Below are positions 1-7,695 of a stretch of 64,000 nucleotides of DNA, piece after piece. The position numbers were made by a program, and so were the translations under genes. The stretch is taken from assembly GCA_963804595.1 (NCBI GenBank), contig CAWDQZ010000011.1:58361-122360 (forward strand), written 5' to 3'. Under the pieces are notes generated by a model. The model ran no database searches. It saw only the letters and a list, made by a program, of their open reading frames with translations, and was not told the DNA's origin. How positions within the stretch are numbered: position 1 is the first letter of the stretch; every line of letters begins with the position of its first letter. The DNA is from DASUPK01 sp963804595. Lineage in GTDB: Bacteria > Actinomycetota > Thermoleophilia > Solirubrobacterales > 70-9.

Positions 1-343
1 GGGGGCCATGGCGCTCGGCGCGACCCGCTGGGAGATGATCCGGATGGTCGTCCTCCCGTTCGGGAAGTCGGCCGTGATCAGCGGGTCGATGCTGGGCCTC
101 GGTCGCGCCCTTGGGGAGACGATGGCCGTGACGATCATCCTCTCGGTCTCCGGGATCGTCACCTTCAATCTGGTCAGCCAGGAGAACCCGACCCCGATCG
201 CGGCGAACATCGCGCTGAAGTTCCCGGAGTCCTCCGGGATCGACGTGAACGCCCTGATCGCCTCGGGCCTGGTCCTCTTCGGGATCACGCTCGTCGTCAA
301 CATGATCGCCCGCCTGGTCATCGCCCGCTCGAACGTCCAGTGA
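1..343 (+). CDS. pstC: Phosphate ABC transporter permease PstC (3' end only)
   Basis: The window opens inside this gene; about 113 C-terminal residues remain and the true start is upstream. The visible part begins with the EAA-type cytoplasmic loop (ALGATRWEMIRMVVLP) that docks on the ATPase PstB, followed by two or three hydrophobic segments typical of the MetI-like permease fold. PstC and PstA form the membrane channel of the high-affinity phosphate importer. The stop is 3 bases before the pstA start, so the two are co-transcribed. The phosphate-binding protein PstS is not in the window and probably lies upstream. Identification rests on the loop, the length and the neighbours. Confidence 0.93.
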   Translation, partial: GAMALGATRWEMIRMVVLPFGKSAVISGSMLGLGRALGETMAVTIILSVSGIVTFNLVSQENPTPIAANIALKFPESSGIDVNALIASGLVLFGITLVVNMIARLVIARSNVQ

Positions 344-346
344 GCC

Positions 347-1450
347 ATGGCTGACGAGACACCGAGAGAGAATCCGGCGGCGGCTTACGACCCGGCCGAG
401 ATGATCTCGCCGCTGGGCGGCCCGGCCCTGGCCGGCGGCACGCTTCCGCGCTGGTTCCTGCAGGCGGTGGTCGGCGCGTGCGCGCTGGTCTCCCTCGCGA
501 TCCTGCTCGCCACAGGTGGGTTCACGATCGTCCTTCTCTTCATCCTCACCTTCGTTCTCGCACTCCCCACCGGCTACATCTGGTCGAGGGTCACCGAGGG
601 GCGCCGAGAGGCCACGGACCGTCTAGTGACACTGGGGATAGCCGCCGGCTTCGGAATGGCGGTGGCGCCGTTGATCTCCTTGCTCTACGAGGTGGTCAAG
701 CGCGGCGCCGCCCGCTTCGACAGTACGTTCTTCACGGAGTCCGCCCGCGGAGTGATCGGGGCCGGTGGCGGCGCGCAGCACGCGATCATCGGGACCCTGG
801 TCATCACCGGCGTCGCCACCCTGATCTCCGTACCGATCGGGATCATGGCCGCCGTCTACCTGAACGAGTACGGGACGGGCCGGCTGCGCAGGGCACTCAC
901 GTTCTTCGTGGACGTGATGACCGGCATTCCCTCGATCGTCGCCGGCCTCTTCGCGTACGCCCTCTTCGCGATCTTCCTGGGGCCCGGGATCCGCTTGGGC
1001 ATCATCGGCTCGGTCGCGCTGTCGGTCCTGATGATCCCGATCGTGATCCGGACATCGGAGGAGATCCTGAAGATCGTCCCGAACCACCTGCGCGAGGCGG
1101 CCTACGCCCTGGGGACCCCGAAGTGGAAGGTGGTGTCGAAGATCGTCCTGCCCACAGCGCTGGCGGGACTGGTGACCGGCGTGATGCTGGCGGTGGCGCG
1201 GGTGATCGGCGAGACGGCGCCCCTCCTCGTCACGACCGGGGTGATCGACTCCGTCAACTCGGACCCCTTCAACGGCCGGATGCAGAACCTCGCCGTCTAC
1301 GCCTACAGCGAGTACAAGGACCCAGGGGTGGACGTTCAGGCGTCCTACGACAAGGCGTGGGCCGCGGCGCTCACGCTGATCGTGCTGGTGATGCTGCTCA
1401 GCCTGCTCGCCCGCTGGATCTACCGCCGATTCGGAACCGACCTGCGCTAG
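347..1450 (+). CDS. pstA: Phosphate ABC transporter permease PstA
   Basis: A 367-residue inner-membrane permease, second channel subunit of the Pst phosphate importer. The first 35 residues are a soluble N-terminal extension, then come about seven hydrophobic segments. The EAA loop (HLREAAYALGTPKWKVV) sits near residues 247-263 and is the contact to PstB. It is longer than the roughly 290 residues common for PstA; the extra length is the N-terminal tail and additional early membrane segments. The ATG start lies 3 bases after the pstC stop. The order pstC-pstA-pstB-phoU is the standard operon, so regulation by phosphate starvation is expected from the family, although no Pho box can be identified here. 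Confidence 0.95.
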   Translation: MADETPRENPAAAYDPAEMISPLGGPALAGGTLPRWFLQAVVGACALVSLAILLATGGFTIVLLFILTFVLALPTGYIWSRVTEGRREATDRLVTLGIAAGFGMAVAPLISLLYEVVKRGAARFDSTFFTESARGVIGAGGGAQHAIIGTLVITGVATLISVPIGIMAAVYLNEYGTGRLRRALTFFVDVMTGIPSIVAGLFAYALFAIFLGPGIRLGIIGSVALSVLMIPIVIRTSEEILKIVPNHLREAAYALGTPKWKVVSKIVLPTALAGLVTGVMLAVARVIGETAPLLVTTGVIDSVNSDPFNGRMQNLAVYAYSEYKDPGVDVQASYDKAWAAALTLIVLVMLLSLLARWIYRRFGTDLR

Positions 1451-1489
1451 CCCACCTGAGTACCACCGTTGACGAGCGATAGGAGAGAA

Positions 1490-2381
1490 ATGCCGGAGAC
1501 CGCACAAGAGAGGATCGAACAGAACCTCCCCGACGTGACGCCCGACGTCACCGCCGCGGCGGCGGCATCGAAGAAGAAGGAGACCGCTAGGGTCGAGCGC
1601 GTGGCGAAGACCTTCGATGTCAAGGGCGTCGACCTCTACTACGGCAAGTTCCACGCCGTGCAGGACGTCACGATGACGATCGAGGCCAACCAGGTGACGT
1701 CCCTGATCGGGTCGTCCGGCTGCGGGAAGACCACCATGCTGCGGTCACTCAACCGGATGCACGAGCTCACGCCCGGAGCCCGCGTCGCCGGCGAGATCAG
1801 CCTCGATGGCCATGACATCTACGCGTCGAACGTCGATCCGGTCGAGGTCCGGCGGCTGGTCGGCATGGTCTTCCAGGCGCCGAACCCGTTCCCGACCATG
1901 TCGGTTTACGAGAACGTCGCGGCCGGCCTTACCCTCAACCGGCGCGGGATCAAGAAGTCCGAGAAGGACGGGATCGTCGAGCGCTCGCTGCGCGGCGCGC
2001 ACCTCTGGGAGGAGGTGAAGGATCGCCTGGACCAGCCCGGGTCTGGGCTCTCGGGCGGGCAGCAGCAGCGCCTCTGCATCGCGCGGGCGATCGCCGTCGA
2101 GCCGGAGGTCCTGCTGATGGACGAGCCGTGCTCGGCCCTCGACCCGATCGCGACGCTCGCAATCGAGGACCTCGATAAAGGAGCTCAAGACGCGCTACAC
2201 CATCGTGATCGTCACCCACAACATGCAGCAGGCCGCTCGCGCGAGCGACACCACCGCCTTCTTCAACCTCGAGGCGAGCGGAGAGCCGGGGCGCCTGGTC
2301 GAGATGGGGCCGACCGAGAGCATGTTCACCAACCCCGGCAAGAAGGAGACCGAGGACTACGTCAGCGGAAGGTTCGGCTGA
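1490..2381 (+). CDS. pstB: Phosphate ABC transporter ATPase PstB, with a +1 frameshift
   Basis: ATPase that powers the Pst importer. An AGGAGAG ribosome site precedes the ATG at 1490. Walker A (GSSGCGKTT, about residues 74-82), signature LSGGQQQRL and Walker B (LLMDEP) read in one frame up to about base 2173. The ordinary C-terminus (switch histidine in IVIVTHNMQQAA, then TAFFNL) continues one base later. One extra G near 2174 explains this; removing it gives a 296-residue protein of normal length ending at TGA 2379-2381, which overlaps the phoU ATG. As written, the upstream frame runs on and fuses in frame into phoU, an artefact of the indel. The N-terminus carries an unusual 40-residue Ala/Lys/Glu-rich extension. 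Sequence error is more likely than a true mutation. Confidence 0.9.
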
Positions 2382-3082
2382 TGGCGGAGGTACGCCTCCA
2401 CTACCAGGAGGAGCTCGCCAACCTCGAACAGCGCGCGCTCTCGGCGATCGATCTCGTCATCTCCTCACTCGACCGGACCATGGAGGCGGTCGAGCACAAG
2501 GACTCGGAGCTCGCCGAACTGGTGATCGCCGACGACGACCGGATCGATGGGCGGTACCTCGAGGTCCATCAGGCGATCCTCACGTTGCTCGCCACTCAGG
2601 CACCCGTGGCGACCGATTTGCGCCTGATCTCGGCCCTCCTTCACGTCATGCACTCGATCGAGCGCATGGGCGATCAGTGCGTGAACATCTCCAAGGTCAT
2701 CCCGCTCACGGGGCACGACGCCCCGCAGCACTCGGAGATGATCGATCGGATCCTGCTGATGGGCAAGCAGGCGCGATCGATGCTCTCCCAGGCGAAGAAG
2801 GCCTTCGAGGGCCGCAACGTCGAGCTAGCCCGCGACCTTGTCCGTCAGGACGACCTGATCGACGACCTGAACAAGGAGTGCTTTCAGATCGCCGTCCAGG
2901 TGGGGGAGGATGAGGACACCCGCGAGTGGGCGATGACGATGATGCTCGTCGCCCGCGCGCTCGAGCGAATCGGCGACAACGCCGTCGACATCGGGGAGCA
3001 GGTCGCCTTCGTCGTCACCGGCCTCTTCAGGGAGTTCGAAGACGCCTCCCACCCAGGGCAGGCCCCGCTTCCCTCTAACTAG
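2381..3082 (+). CDS. phoU: Phosphate signalling protein PhoU
   Basis: A 233-residue all-helical cytoplasmic protein with two repeated PhoU domains (about residues 15-105 and 118-205). Each holds a metal-binding-type motif: HSIERMGDQCVNI in the first and RALERIGDNAVDI in the second. PhoU represses the phosphate regulon when phosphate is plentiful by linking PstB to the sensor kinase. The ATG at 2381 overlaps the pstB stop as TGATG, so translation is coupled. No PhoR/PhoB pair follows in this window; the exopolyphosphatase comes next, consistent with a phosphate-storage role for the locus. Confidence 0.95.
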   Translation: MAEVRLHYQEELANLEQRALSAIDLVISSLDRTMEAVEHKDSELAELVIADDDRIDGRYLEVHQAILTLLATQAPVATDLRLISALLHVMHSIERMGDQCVNISKVIPLTGHDAPQHSEMIDRILLMGKQARSMLSQAKKAFEGRNVELARDLVRQDDLIDDLNKECFQIAVQVGEDEDTREWAMTMMLVARALERIGDNAVDIGEQVAFVVTGLFREFEDASHPGQAPLPSN

Positions 3083-3196
3083 CTACTGCGGTTGGGCCGG
3101 CCCCGGCGCGGGCACCTCAACAGGCTGCGGCGCCACCGCGGCGACCCCGGCCGGGATGCTCAGGCCGAGGCGTTCCGTTGGGTCGCTTCCTGCCAT
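3083..3196 (-). CDS. Possible small Pro/Ala-rich protein (37 residues)
   Basis: In the 218-base gap between phoU and the exopolyphosphatase gene, the minus strand has an ATG at 3196 with a GAGG-like site upstream and a stop at 3083-3085. The product would be short, with a charged start (MAGSDPTERLG) and a Pro/Ala/Val tail. It has no recognisable domain, signal peptide or membrane segment. It would lie tail to tail with phoU. High GC makes chance open frames common, so this is a weak call; nothing else is visible in the gap. Confidence 0.2.
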   Translation of the reverse strand: MAGSDPTERLGLSIPAGVAAVAPQPVEVPAPGPAQPQ

Positions 3197-3300
3197 CGCC
3201 TCGAAAGTACGACCGAGATCCGCAGAATCCGTGAAGAGGTTGTGAAACGGCCTTCAGATCTGCCTGCCGTATCCGCTCGCCCTGAGAGAATCGGAATTCA

Positions 3301-4206
3301 ATGCTCTGTGGGGCGATCGATATTGGCTCCAACACCACGCGGCTCCTGGTGGCCGAGCCGGAGGAAGGCCGGCTCCGCAAGGTGATGGAGCAGCGCGCGT
3401 ATACCCGCATCGGGAAGGGCGCCTCGAAGAACGGCAAGATCACCGCCGAAAAGATCGCCGAGGTCGCCGATGTCGTGAAGACGCAGGTGCGGCTCGCCCA
3501 GGAGATGGGCGCGGAGGTGATCAAGACGGTCGCGACCGCCGCTGTCAGGGAGGCCAAGAACCGCGACAAGGTCGTGGAGGAGATCGAGGAGATCGCCGGT
3601 GTGGAGGTGGACGTCCTCGACGAGGAGGAGGAGGGCCGCTTCGCCTTCATCGGCGCGACCAAGTCGCTCGGCCATCCGGTCGAGGGCACGGTGGCGGTGG
3701 TGGACGTCGGCGGAGGATCGTCCGAGGTCATCTATGGCACGGTCCCCGACGGCGTCACCGAGGTGACGTCGTTCAAGATCGGCTCGGGGTCGCTAACCGA
3801 GGACCACCTGGAGTCCGATCCACCGTCGGCGGCCGAGATCCGCGAGCTGCGCGATCACATCTCCGACTTCTTCGCCGGGGAGGAGCTCGAGCAGCCCGAG
3901 CAGGCGGTCGCTGTGGGCGGCAGCGCCACCTCGCTCCGCACGCTGGTGGGCGCGGTGCTCGAGTACGAGACGCTCGAGCGAGCGGTTCGCGTCCTCTCTA
4001 GCGACGAGATCTATGACGTCGCCAAGCGGTTCGAGCTCGACTCCCGCCGCGTCAAGCTGCTCCCCGCCGGCGTCCTGCTCCTGGAGAAGTTCTCGGACAT
4101 GCTCGGGCAGCCCCTCCAGATCGGCAAGGGCGGTCTGCGCGAGGGCATCATCCTCACCCTCCTGAACGGCAACCTGGACGGGTCCGAGGAGCGGCTCGCG
4201 GCCTAG
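3301..4206 (+). CDS. Ppx/GppA-family exopolyphosphatase
   Basis: A 301-residue protein of the Ppx/GppA phosphatase family (ASKHA fold). It would cut terminal phosphates from polyphosphate or hydrolyse pppGpp to ppGpp. The N-terminal phosphate-binding strand AIDIGSNTTRLLVAE (residues 5-19) and the second nucleotide-binding loop VVDVGGGSSEV (near residue 133) are clear, as is the GGSATSLRTL segment further on. It lacks the C-terminal HD-like domain of E. coli Ppx/GppA and matches the short actinobacterial type. Its position after pst-phoU and near ppk1 favours polyphosphate as substrate. Its TAG stop (4204-4206) directly abuts the stop of the convergent ABC permease, with no gap. Confidence 0.92.
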   Translation: MLCGAIDIGSNTTRLLVAEPEEGRLRKVMEQRAYTRIGKGASKNGKITAEKIAEVADVVKTQVRLAQEMGAEVIKTVATAAVREAKNRDKVVEEIEEIAGVEVDVLDEEEEGRFAFIGATKSLGHPVEGTVAVVDVGGGSSEVIYGTVPDGVTEVTSFKIGSGSLTEDHLESDPPSAAEIRELRDHISDFFAGEELEQPEQAVAVGGSATSLRTLVGAVLEYETLERAVRVLSSDEIYDVAKRFELDSRRVKLLPAGVLLLEKFSDMLGQPLQIGKGGLREGIILTLLNGNLDGSEERLAA

Positions 4207-5049
4207 CTACGCCCGGCGATAGAGATACGTCGTCAGCGGGAGGAAGATCGCGGTGAGCAGCGCCGTCGTGCCGAGCACGACGATCAGGTTGTCGGCCTGC
4301 ACTGATCCGTCCATCAGCCCGCGGCAGGCGCTGGTCAGGTGCGAGATCGGGTTCGCGTTCACGAACGCCTCCAGACCCGCCGGCAGCGTGCTGGGCTCCA
4401 CGTAGACGTTGCTCAGGAAGGTGAGCGGGAAGATGGCCATGAAGCCAGCATTCATCGTCGCGTTCGGCGATCGCATCACGAGCCCGAGGCTCGTGAACAC
4501 CCAGGAGACGCCGAACGAGAAGAGGACGACGAGGCCGACTGAGGCGAGCACGCCCGGTACCCCATTGTCGGGCCGGAAGCCGAGGATCAGGCCGAGGACG
4601 ATGATCACGGTGGAGGCGACCAGATAGCGGACCATGTCGCCGATCAGGGCGCCGAGCAGTGGAGCCGACGGCCAGATGGGCAGGGATCGGAAGCGGTCCA
4701 CCACGCCCCTGGTGACGTCGGTGTTGATCGCGATGCCGGAGTAGACGGTGGTGAAGAGGACGGCTATCACCAGGATCCCGGGGAGGACGAAGTCGCGGTA
4801 GGCACTGGTCGAGCCGGCGATCGCCCCGCCGAACAGGTAGGTGAAGAGCAACGTGAACATCACCGGCGTGATCGTCACGTCGATGAGCTGCTCAGGCACG
4901 TGCTTCACCTTCAGCATCCCTCGCCAGCCGAAGGTGAGGGTGGCGGAGACCGCGCTCGCCCTCTCCGGGTGCGAGGAGGCGAGCGCCTTGCGGAGTTCCG
5001 GCTCCTCCAGGGCCGGGACCTGCGCAGTTTGCGTCTCAGGGGTGCTCAT
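4207..5049 (-). CDS. ABC-2 type exporter permease (DrrB-like)
   Basis: A 280-residue membrane protein of the ABC-2 permease family, resembling the daunorubicin-resistance permease DrrB. A roughly 40-residue cytoplasmic N-terminus is followed by about six hydrophobic helices. The conserved amphipathic region after TM2 reads DVTRGVVDRFRSLPIW, typical of this family. It overlaps the ATPase gene by 4 bases (ATGA), so the two make one transporter. DrrAB systems export hydrophobic drugs or lipids; the substrate here cannot be told. It interrupts the phosphate locus on the opposite strand. Confidence 0.9.
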   Translation of the reverse strand: MSTPETQTAQVPALEEPELRKALASSHPERASAVSATLTFGWRGMLKVKHVPEQLIDVTITPVMFTLLFTYLFGGAIAGSTSAYRDFVLPGILVIAVLFTTVYSGIAINTDVTRGVVDRFRSLPIWPSAPLLGALIGDMVRYLVASTVIIVLGLILGFRPDNGVPGVLASVGLVVLFSFGVSWVFTSLGLVMRSPNATMNAGFMAIFPLTFLSNVYVEPSTLPAGLEAFVNANPISHLTSACRGLMDGSVQADNLIVVLGTTALLTAIFLPLTTYLYRRA

Positions 5050-6047
5050 GCCGCAGCCCCCTCCTCTTCGATCTGAGCTTGGCCGTTGGTTGCGGCCTCC
5101 TCGGCGGTGTGCCCGGTGAGGGCGAGGAAGACCTCGTCGAGGCTGGGCTGGCCGAGTGAGAAGTTCGCGACTGCGATTCCCTGGCGCGAGAGCTCACCGA
5201 CGACCTCGGCCGCCTGGTCGGCGCTCCCGCACGGCGCGGACAGCGCCGCGGGATCGGGCTCGAAGTGAACCTCGCAGCTGAAGGCGCGAGCGACGACCGG
5301 CTCGGCGAGCGGCCGTTGGTCGGGGTCCAGAAGGCGGATACGAAGGGTTCCGGACCCGACCGAGGCCTTGAGCTGGGCGGGCGTTCCCTCGGCGATCACC
5401 CGGCCCTGGTCGATGACCGCGATCCCGTCGGCGAGCTGGTCGGCCTCGTCGAGGTACTGCGTGCAGAGCAGGACGGTGGTGCCGGCGCCCGCCAGGGCCC
5501 TGATGATCGCCCAGACCTGGTTGCGCGATCGGGGATCGAGTCCGGTTGTCGGCTCGTCCAGGAACATCAGCTCCGGGGTGACGACGAGGCTGGCGGCGAT
5601 GTCGAGCCGGCGGCGCATGCCCCCCGAGTAGCTCTTGACAAGCCGTCCGCTCGCGTCTGCGAGGCCGAACGCCTCGAGCAGGTCATTCGCGCGTCCCTTC
5701 GCCTCGGCACGGCGGTAGCCGAGCAGCCTGCCGATCAGGATCAGGTTCTCGCGGCCGGTCAGGTCCTCGTCGACCGAGGCGAGCTGGCCGGTGAGGCTGA
5801 TGGCTCGGCGGACCTCGTCGGCGTCGCGGACGATGTCATGGCCCATGACGCGGGCCTCGCCGCCATCGGGGCGCAGCAGCGTGGCCAGCATCCGGATCGT
5901 CGTGGTCTTGCCGGCGCCGTTCGGCCCGAGCATCCCGTAGACGCTGCCGCGGCGCACCGCGAGGTCGACGCCGCAGACGGCGCGGGTCTCGCCGAATGAC
6001 TTCTCGAGGCCGGTGGCCTCGATCGCAAGAGTGGATTGCGCGTTCAT
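5046..6047 (-). CDS. Drug-resistance type ABC transporter ATPase (DrrA-like)
   Basis: A 333-residue ABC ATPase with Walker A (GPNGAGKTTT), a variant signature (YSGGMRRRLDIA) and Walker B (LMFLDEPTTGLDP), then the roughly 90-residue C-terminal extension typical of DrrA. I chose the ATG at 6047 (protein starts MNAQSTLAIEATGL) because the ATPase fold begins right after it. The frame stays open upstream to 6290 but that part is not ABC-like and would run antisense through the CHAD gene. It ends with an ATGA overlap into the permease. A perfect inverted repeat just upstream (6061-6078) is a candidate operator. Confidence 0.92.
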   Translation of the reverse strand: MNAQSTLAIEATGLEKSFGETRAVCGVDLAVRRGSVYGMLGPNGAGKTTTIRMLATLLRPDGGEARVMGHDIVRDADEVRRAISLTGQLASVDEDLTGRENLILIGRLLGYRRAEAKGRANDLLEAFGLADASGRLVKSYSGGMRRRLDIAASLVVTPELMFLDEPTTGLDPRSRNQVWAIIRALAGAGTTVLLCTQYLDEADQLADGIAVIDQGRVIAEGTPAQLKASVGSGTLRIRLLDPDQRPLAEPVVARAFSCEVHFEPDPAALSAPCGSADQAAEVVGELSRQGIAVANFSLGQPSLDEVFLALTGHTAEEAATNGQAQIEEEGAAA

Positions 6048-6060
6048 CCCGTCCACGCTC

Positions 6061-6078
6061 TCCCTATGACCATAGGGA
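6061..6078. promoter_or_regulatory. Perfect inverted repeat in a divergent intergenic region
   Basis: TCCCTATG-AC-CATAGGGA: two perfect 8-base arms around a 2-base spacer. It sits 13 bases from the start of the DrrA-like ATPase gene and 63 bases before the first CHAD gene, inside a 94-base divergent gap. Position and symmetry fit an operator for a dimeric repressor. No TetR, PadR or MarR gene lies nearby, so the regulator is unknown. Confidence 0.5.
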
Positions 6079-6141
6079 AGGGTGAAACTAATCGCCGGAG
6101 TTGGCGGTGGCCCGGCCCCCCGGTAGCGTGTCACGGCGTCG

Positions 6142-6627
6142 ATGGCGAAGGCCAAGCCAATCCCCGATCTCGCGGCCGAGCAGTCGTATGCCGATGCCGC
6201 TGCCCGGATCGTCTCCGTCCGCGCCGCCGAGCTCACCGAGAACGCCCAGGATGTGCTGGACACCGGCGACATCGAGCGCGTCCATGACATGCGGGTCGCG
6301 ACGCGAAGGCTGCGGGCGGCCCTCGAGATCTTCGAGCCCTGCTTCCCCGCCGAGGCCTACGCCCACGCCCTGCGAGAGGTGAAGCGGCTCGCCGACGCTC
6401 TCGGCGAGCGGCGAGACCGCGACGTGTCGATCGCTGCGCTCCATGCCTTCAACGAGCAGATGCCCGCCCCCGACCGCCGCGGGATCGCCTCGCTGATCCG
6501 GTGGCTCGGAGACGAGCAGGAGGAGGCGAACCGCGAGCTCGCGCCCCTCGTCGAGAGCTCGCACCTGACCGCGCTCCGGGAGAGCCTGACCGAGCTGGTC
6601 GGCAGCGCGCGGAGCGTCACGGCATGA
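6142..6627 (+). CDS. CHAD-domain protein, N-terminal-half type
   Basis: A 161-residue helical protein equivalent to the first half of a CHAD domain (conserved histidine alpha-helical domain). The hallmark motif VHDMRVATRRLRA is near residues 47-59, followed by REVKRLADALGERRDRDV, the usual second helix pair. CHAD proteins bind polyphosphate through conserved His, Arg and Lys side chains and locate to polyphosphate granules. Ordinary CHAD domains are 230-300 residues with two similar halves; here the second half is encoded by the next gene, whose ATG overlaps this stop (ATGA). The two products probably pair. Proximity to ppk1 supports a role with polyphosphate. Confidence 0.88.
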   Translation: MAKAKPIPDLAAEQSYADAAARIVSVRAAELTENAQDVLDTGDIERVHDMRVATRRLRAALEIFEPCFPAEAYAHALREVKRLADALGERRDRDVSIAALHAFNEQMPAPDRRGIASLIRWLGDEQEEANRELAPLVESSHLTALRESLTELVGSARSVTA

Positions 6628-7373
6628 AGGCTCGGCAGGTCCGGAAGCTCGACCCCGAGCGCGCGCTCGGCGAAAACGCCGCCCGGATCATCCAGGTGAG
6701 GCTCGACGAGATGATCGCCTTCGCTCCGCGGGCTCTCGCCGGCAAAACCAAGGCCCAGCACGACATGCGGATCGCGGCGAAGCGCCTGCGCTACGTGCTC
6801 GAGGTAACCGGCTTCATCTTTGGCAAGCCGGCCGACACGGCCCGCCGTCGCGCCCGCGATCTGCAGGACATCCTCGGCGAGATCCACGACTGCGAGGTGA
6901 TGCTGCCGCGCGTGCGCGACCACTCGAAGTCGCTCCAGCGGCGCGATGCAGCGTCGGTCAGGGCCAGGGCCGGGCGGGCCCCCGACCTCGACCCCAGGCT
7001 GGCGGCGCGAGCCCCGCATCGCACCGCGTACCGCGGTCTCGACGTGCTCTCGGTCTACCTCCAGGCGCGTCGCGAGCTGCTCGAGGATCGCTTCGCGGAC
7101 TTCTGGAGCCGCCAGGAGCAGACGGGGACCTGGGTGCGGCTCGAGCGGGCGGTGAACGCCCATCTGGCACGAGCGCGCGAGGCGCGGCGCACAGCGAGGG
7201 CGGCGGAGCGGGCCAGGCAGCGGGCGGAGGCCGCCGAACGCGCGGCCCGTCAGGCCGAGGCGCAGGCCGAGCAGGCCCGGCTCGATCGCGAGCGGGCTAC
7301 TCGCTCCGCGGCCCCTCGAGAAAGCGCACCGGACGCTCCCCCGGCTGAGTCCACTCGCCCGCCCGCCAGCTGA
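6624..7373 (+). CDS. CHAD-domain protein, C-terminal-half type with charged helical tail
   Basis: A 249-residue protein starting at the ATG that overlaps the previous stop. It has the second-half CHAD motifs QHDMRIAAKRLRYVLE (near residues 46-61) and ARDLQDILGEIHDCEV. From about residue 180 a long Ala/Arg/Glu-rich helix or coiled coil follows, with many AERARQRAE-like repeats, ending in a Pro/Ala/Ser tail. The positively charged tail could also contact polyphosphate. The pair lies between an exopolyphosphatase and polyphosphate kinase, so storage-granule organisation is the likely role. The molecular function of CHAD proteins remains poorly defined. Confidence 0.87.
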   Translation: MKARQVRKLDPERALGENAARIIQVRLDEMIAFAPRALAGKTKAQHDMRIAAKRLRYVLEVTGFIFGKPADTARRRARDLQDILGEIHDCEVMLPRVRDHSKSLQRRDAASVRARAGRAPDLDPRLAARAPHRTAYRGLDVLSVYLQARRELLEDRFADFWSRQEQTGTWVRLERAVNAHLARAREARRTARAAERARQRAEAAERAARQAEAQAEQARLDRERATRSAAPRESAPDAPPAESTRPPAS

Positions 7374-7454
7374 TCCGCGTCCCGTCGGCGAGCCGGGCGG
7401 TTACGTGCCAACGGAGGCTCGCCCCAGGGGGTGGCCTCCAGCGGGCGCCGTGGG

Positions 7455-7673
7455 TGAGACCGGGCGGCTGTCCGAGCGGATTCGGCGATGCTGGCGGCAG
7501 CCCTGCTCCAGCTCGCGGATTCGCCCGCGTGGCGAGCCAAGCTCGGGCGGCAGGGCCGCGAGGCCGCCCTCACACGCACCTGGGAGGCGTCGATGAGTCA
7601 GCTCGCAGACGGCTACGACAGGGTCACGGAGCCCGCAGAGGAGCCCCGCATCAAACTGCTCAGGGCTGCTTAG
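7455..7673 (+). pseudogene. C-terminal remnant of a family-4 type glycosyltransferase
   Basis: The 322-base gap before ppk1 holds an open stretch reading ADSAMLAAALLQLADSP, then WRAKLGRQGREAAL and TWEASMSQLADGY. This matches the last helix pair at the C-terminus of GT-B glycosyltransferases (the usual end LAxALxxLLxDPxxRxxLGxxGRxxAxxFTWExS). Everything upstream of that end is missing: the frame closes at a stop at 7452-7454 and the preceding bases match no glycosyltransferase sequence. It looks like the scar of a deleted gene. A tiny protein starting at ATG 7488 is possible but unlikely to be functional. Confidence 0.55.
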
Positions 7674-7695
7674 GCGGCGCCCCTAAGATGATGGG

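Noticed and set aside
478..1654. Long open frames on both strands overlapping pstA, Arg/His-rich
   Set aside because: Typical shadows of a GC-rich gene; low-complexity composition and no domain, while pstA is clear.
2160..2190. Programmed frameshifting in pstB
   Set aside because: No convincing slippery heptamer or downstream structure, and similar indels occur in many unrelated genes of this window.
1490..3082. A natural PstB-PhoU fusion of 537 residues
   Set aside because: The joined part lacks the PstB C-terminus, which is intact in the other frame with a normal stop overlapping phoU.
5265..5999. 244-residue plus-strand frame antisense to the DrrA-like ATPase
   Set aside because: Composition mirrors the antisense strand of the ATPase; no motif or ribosome site.
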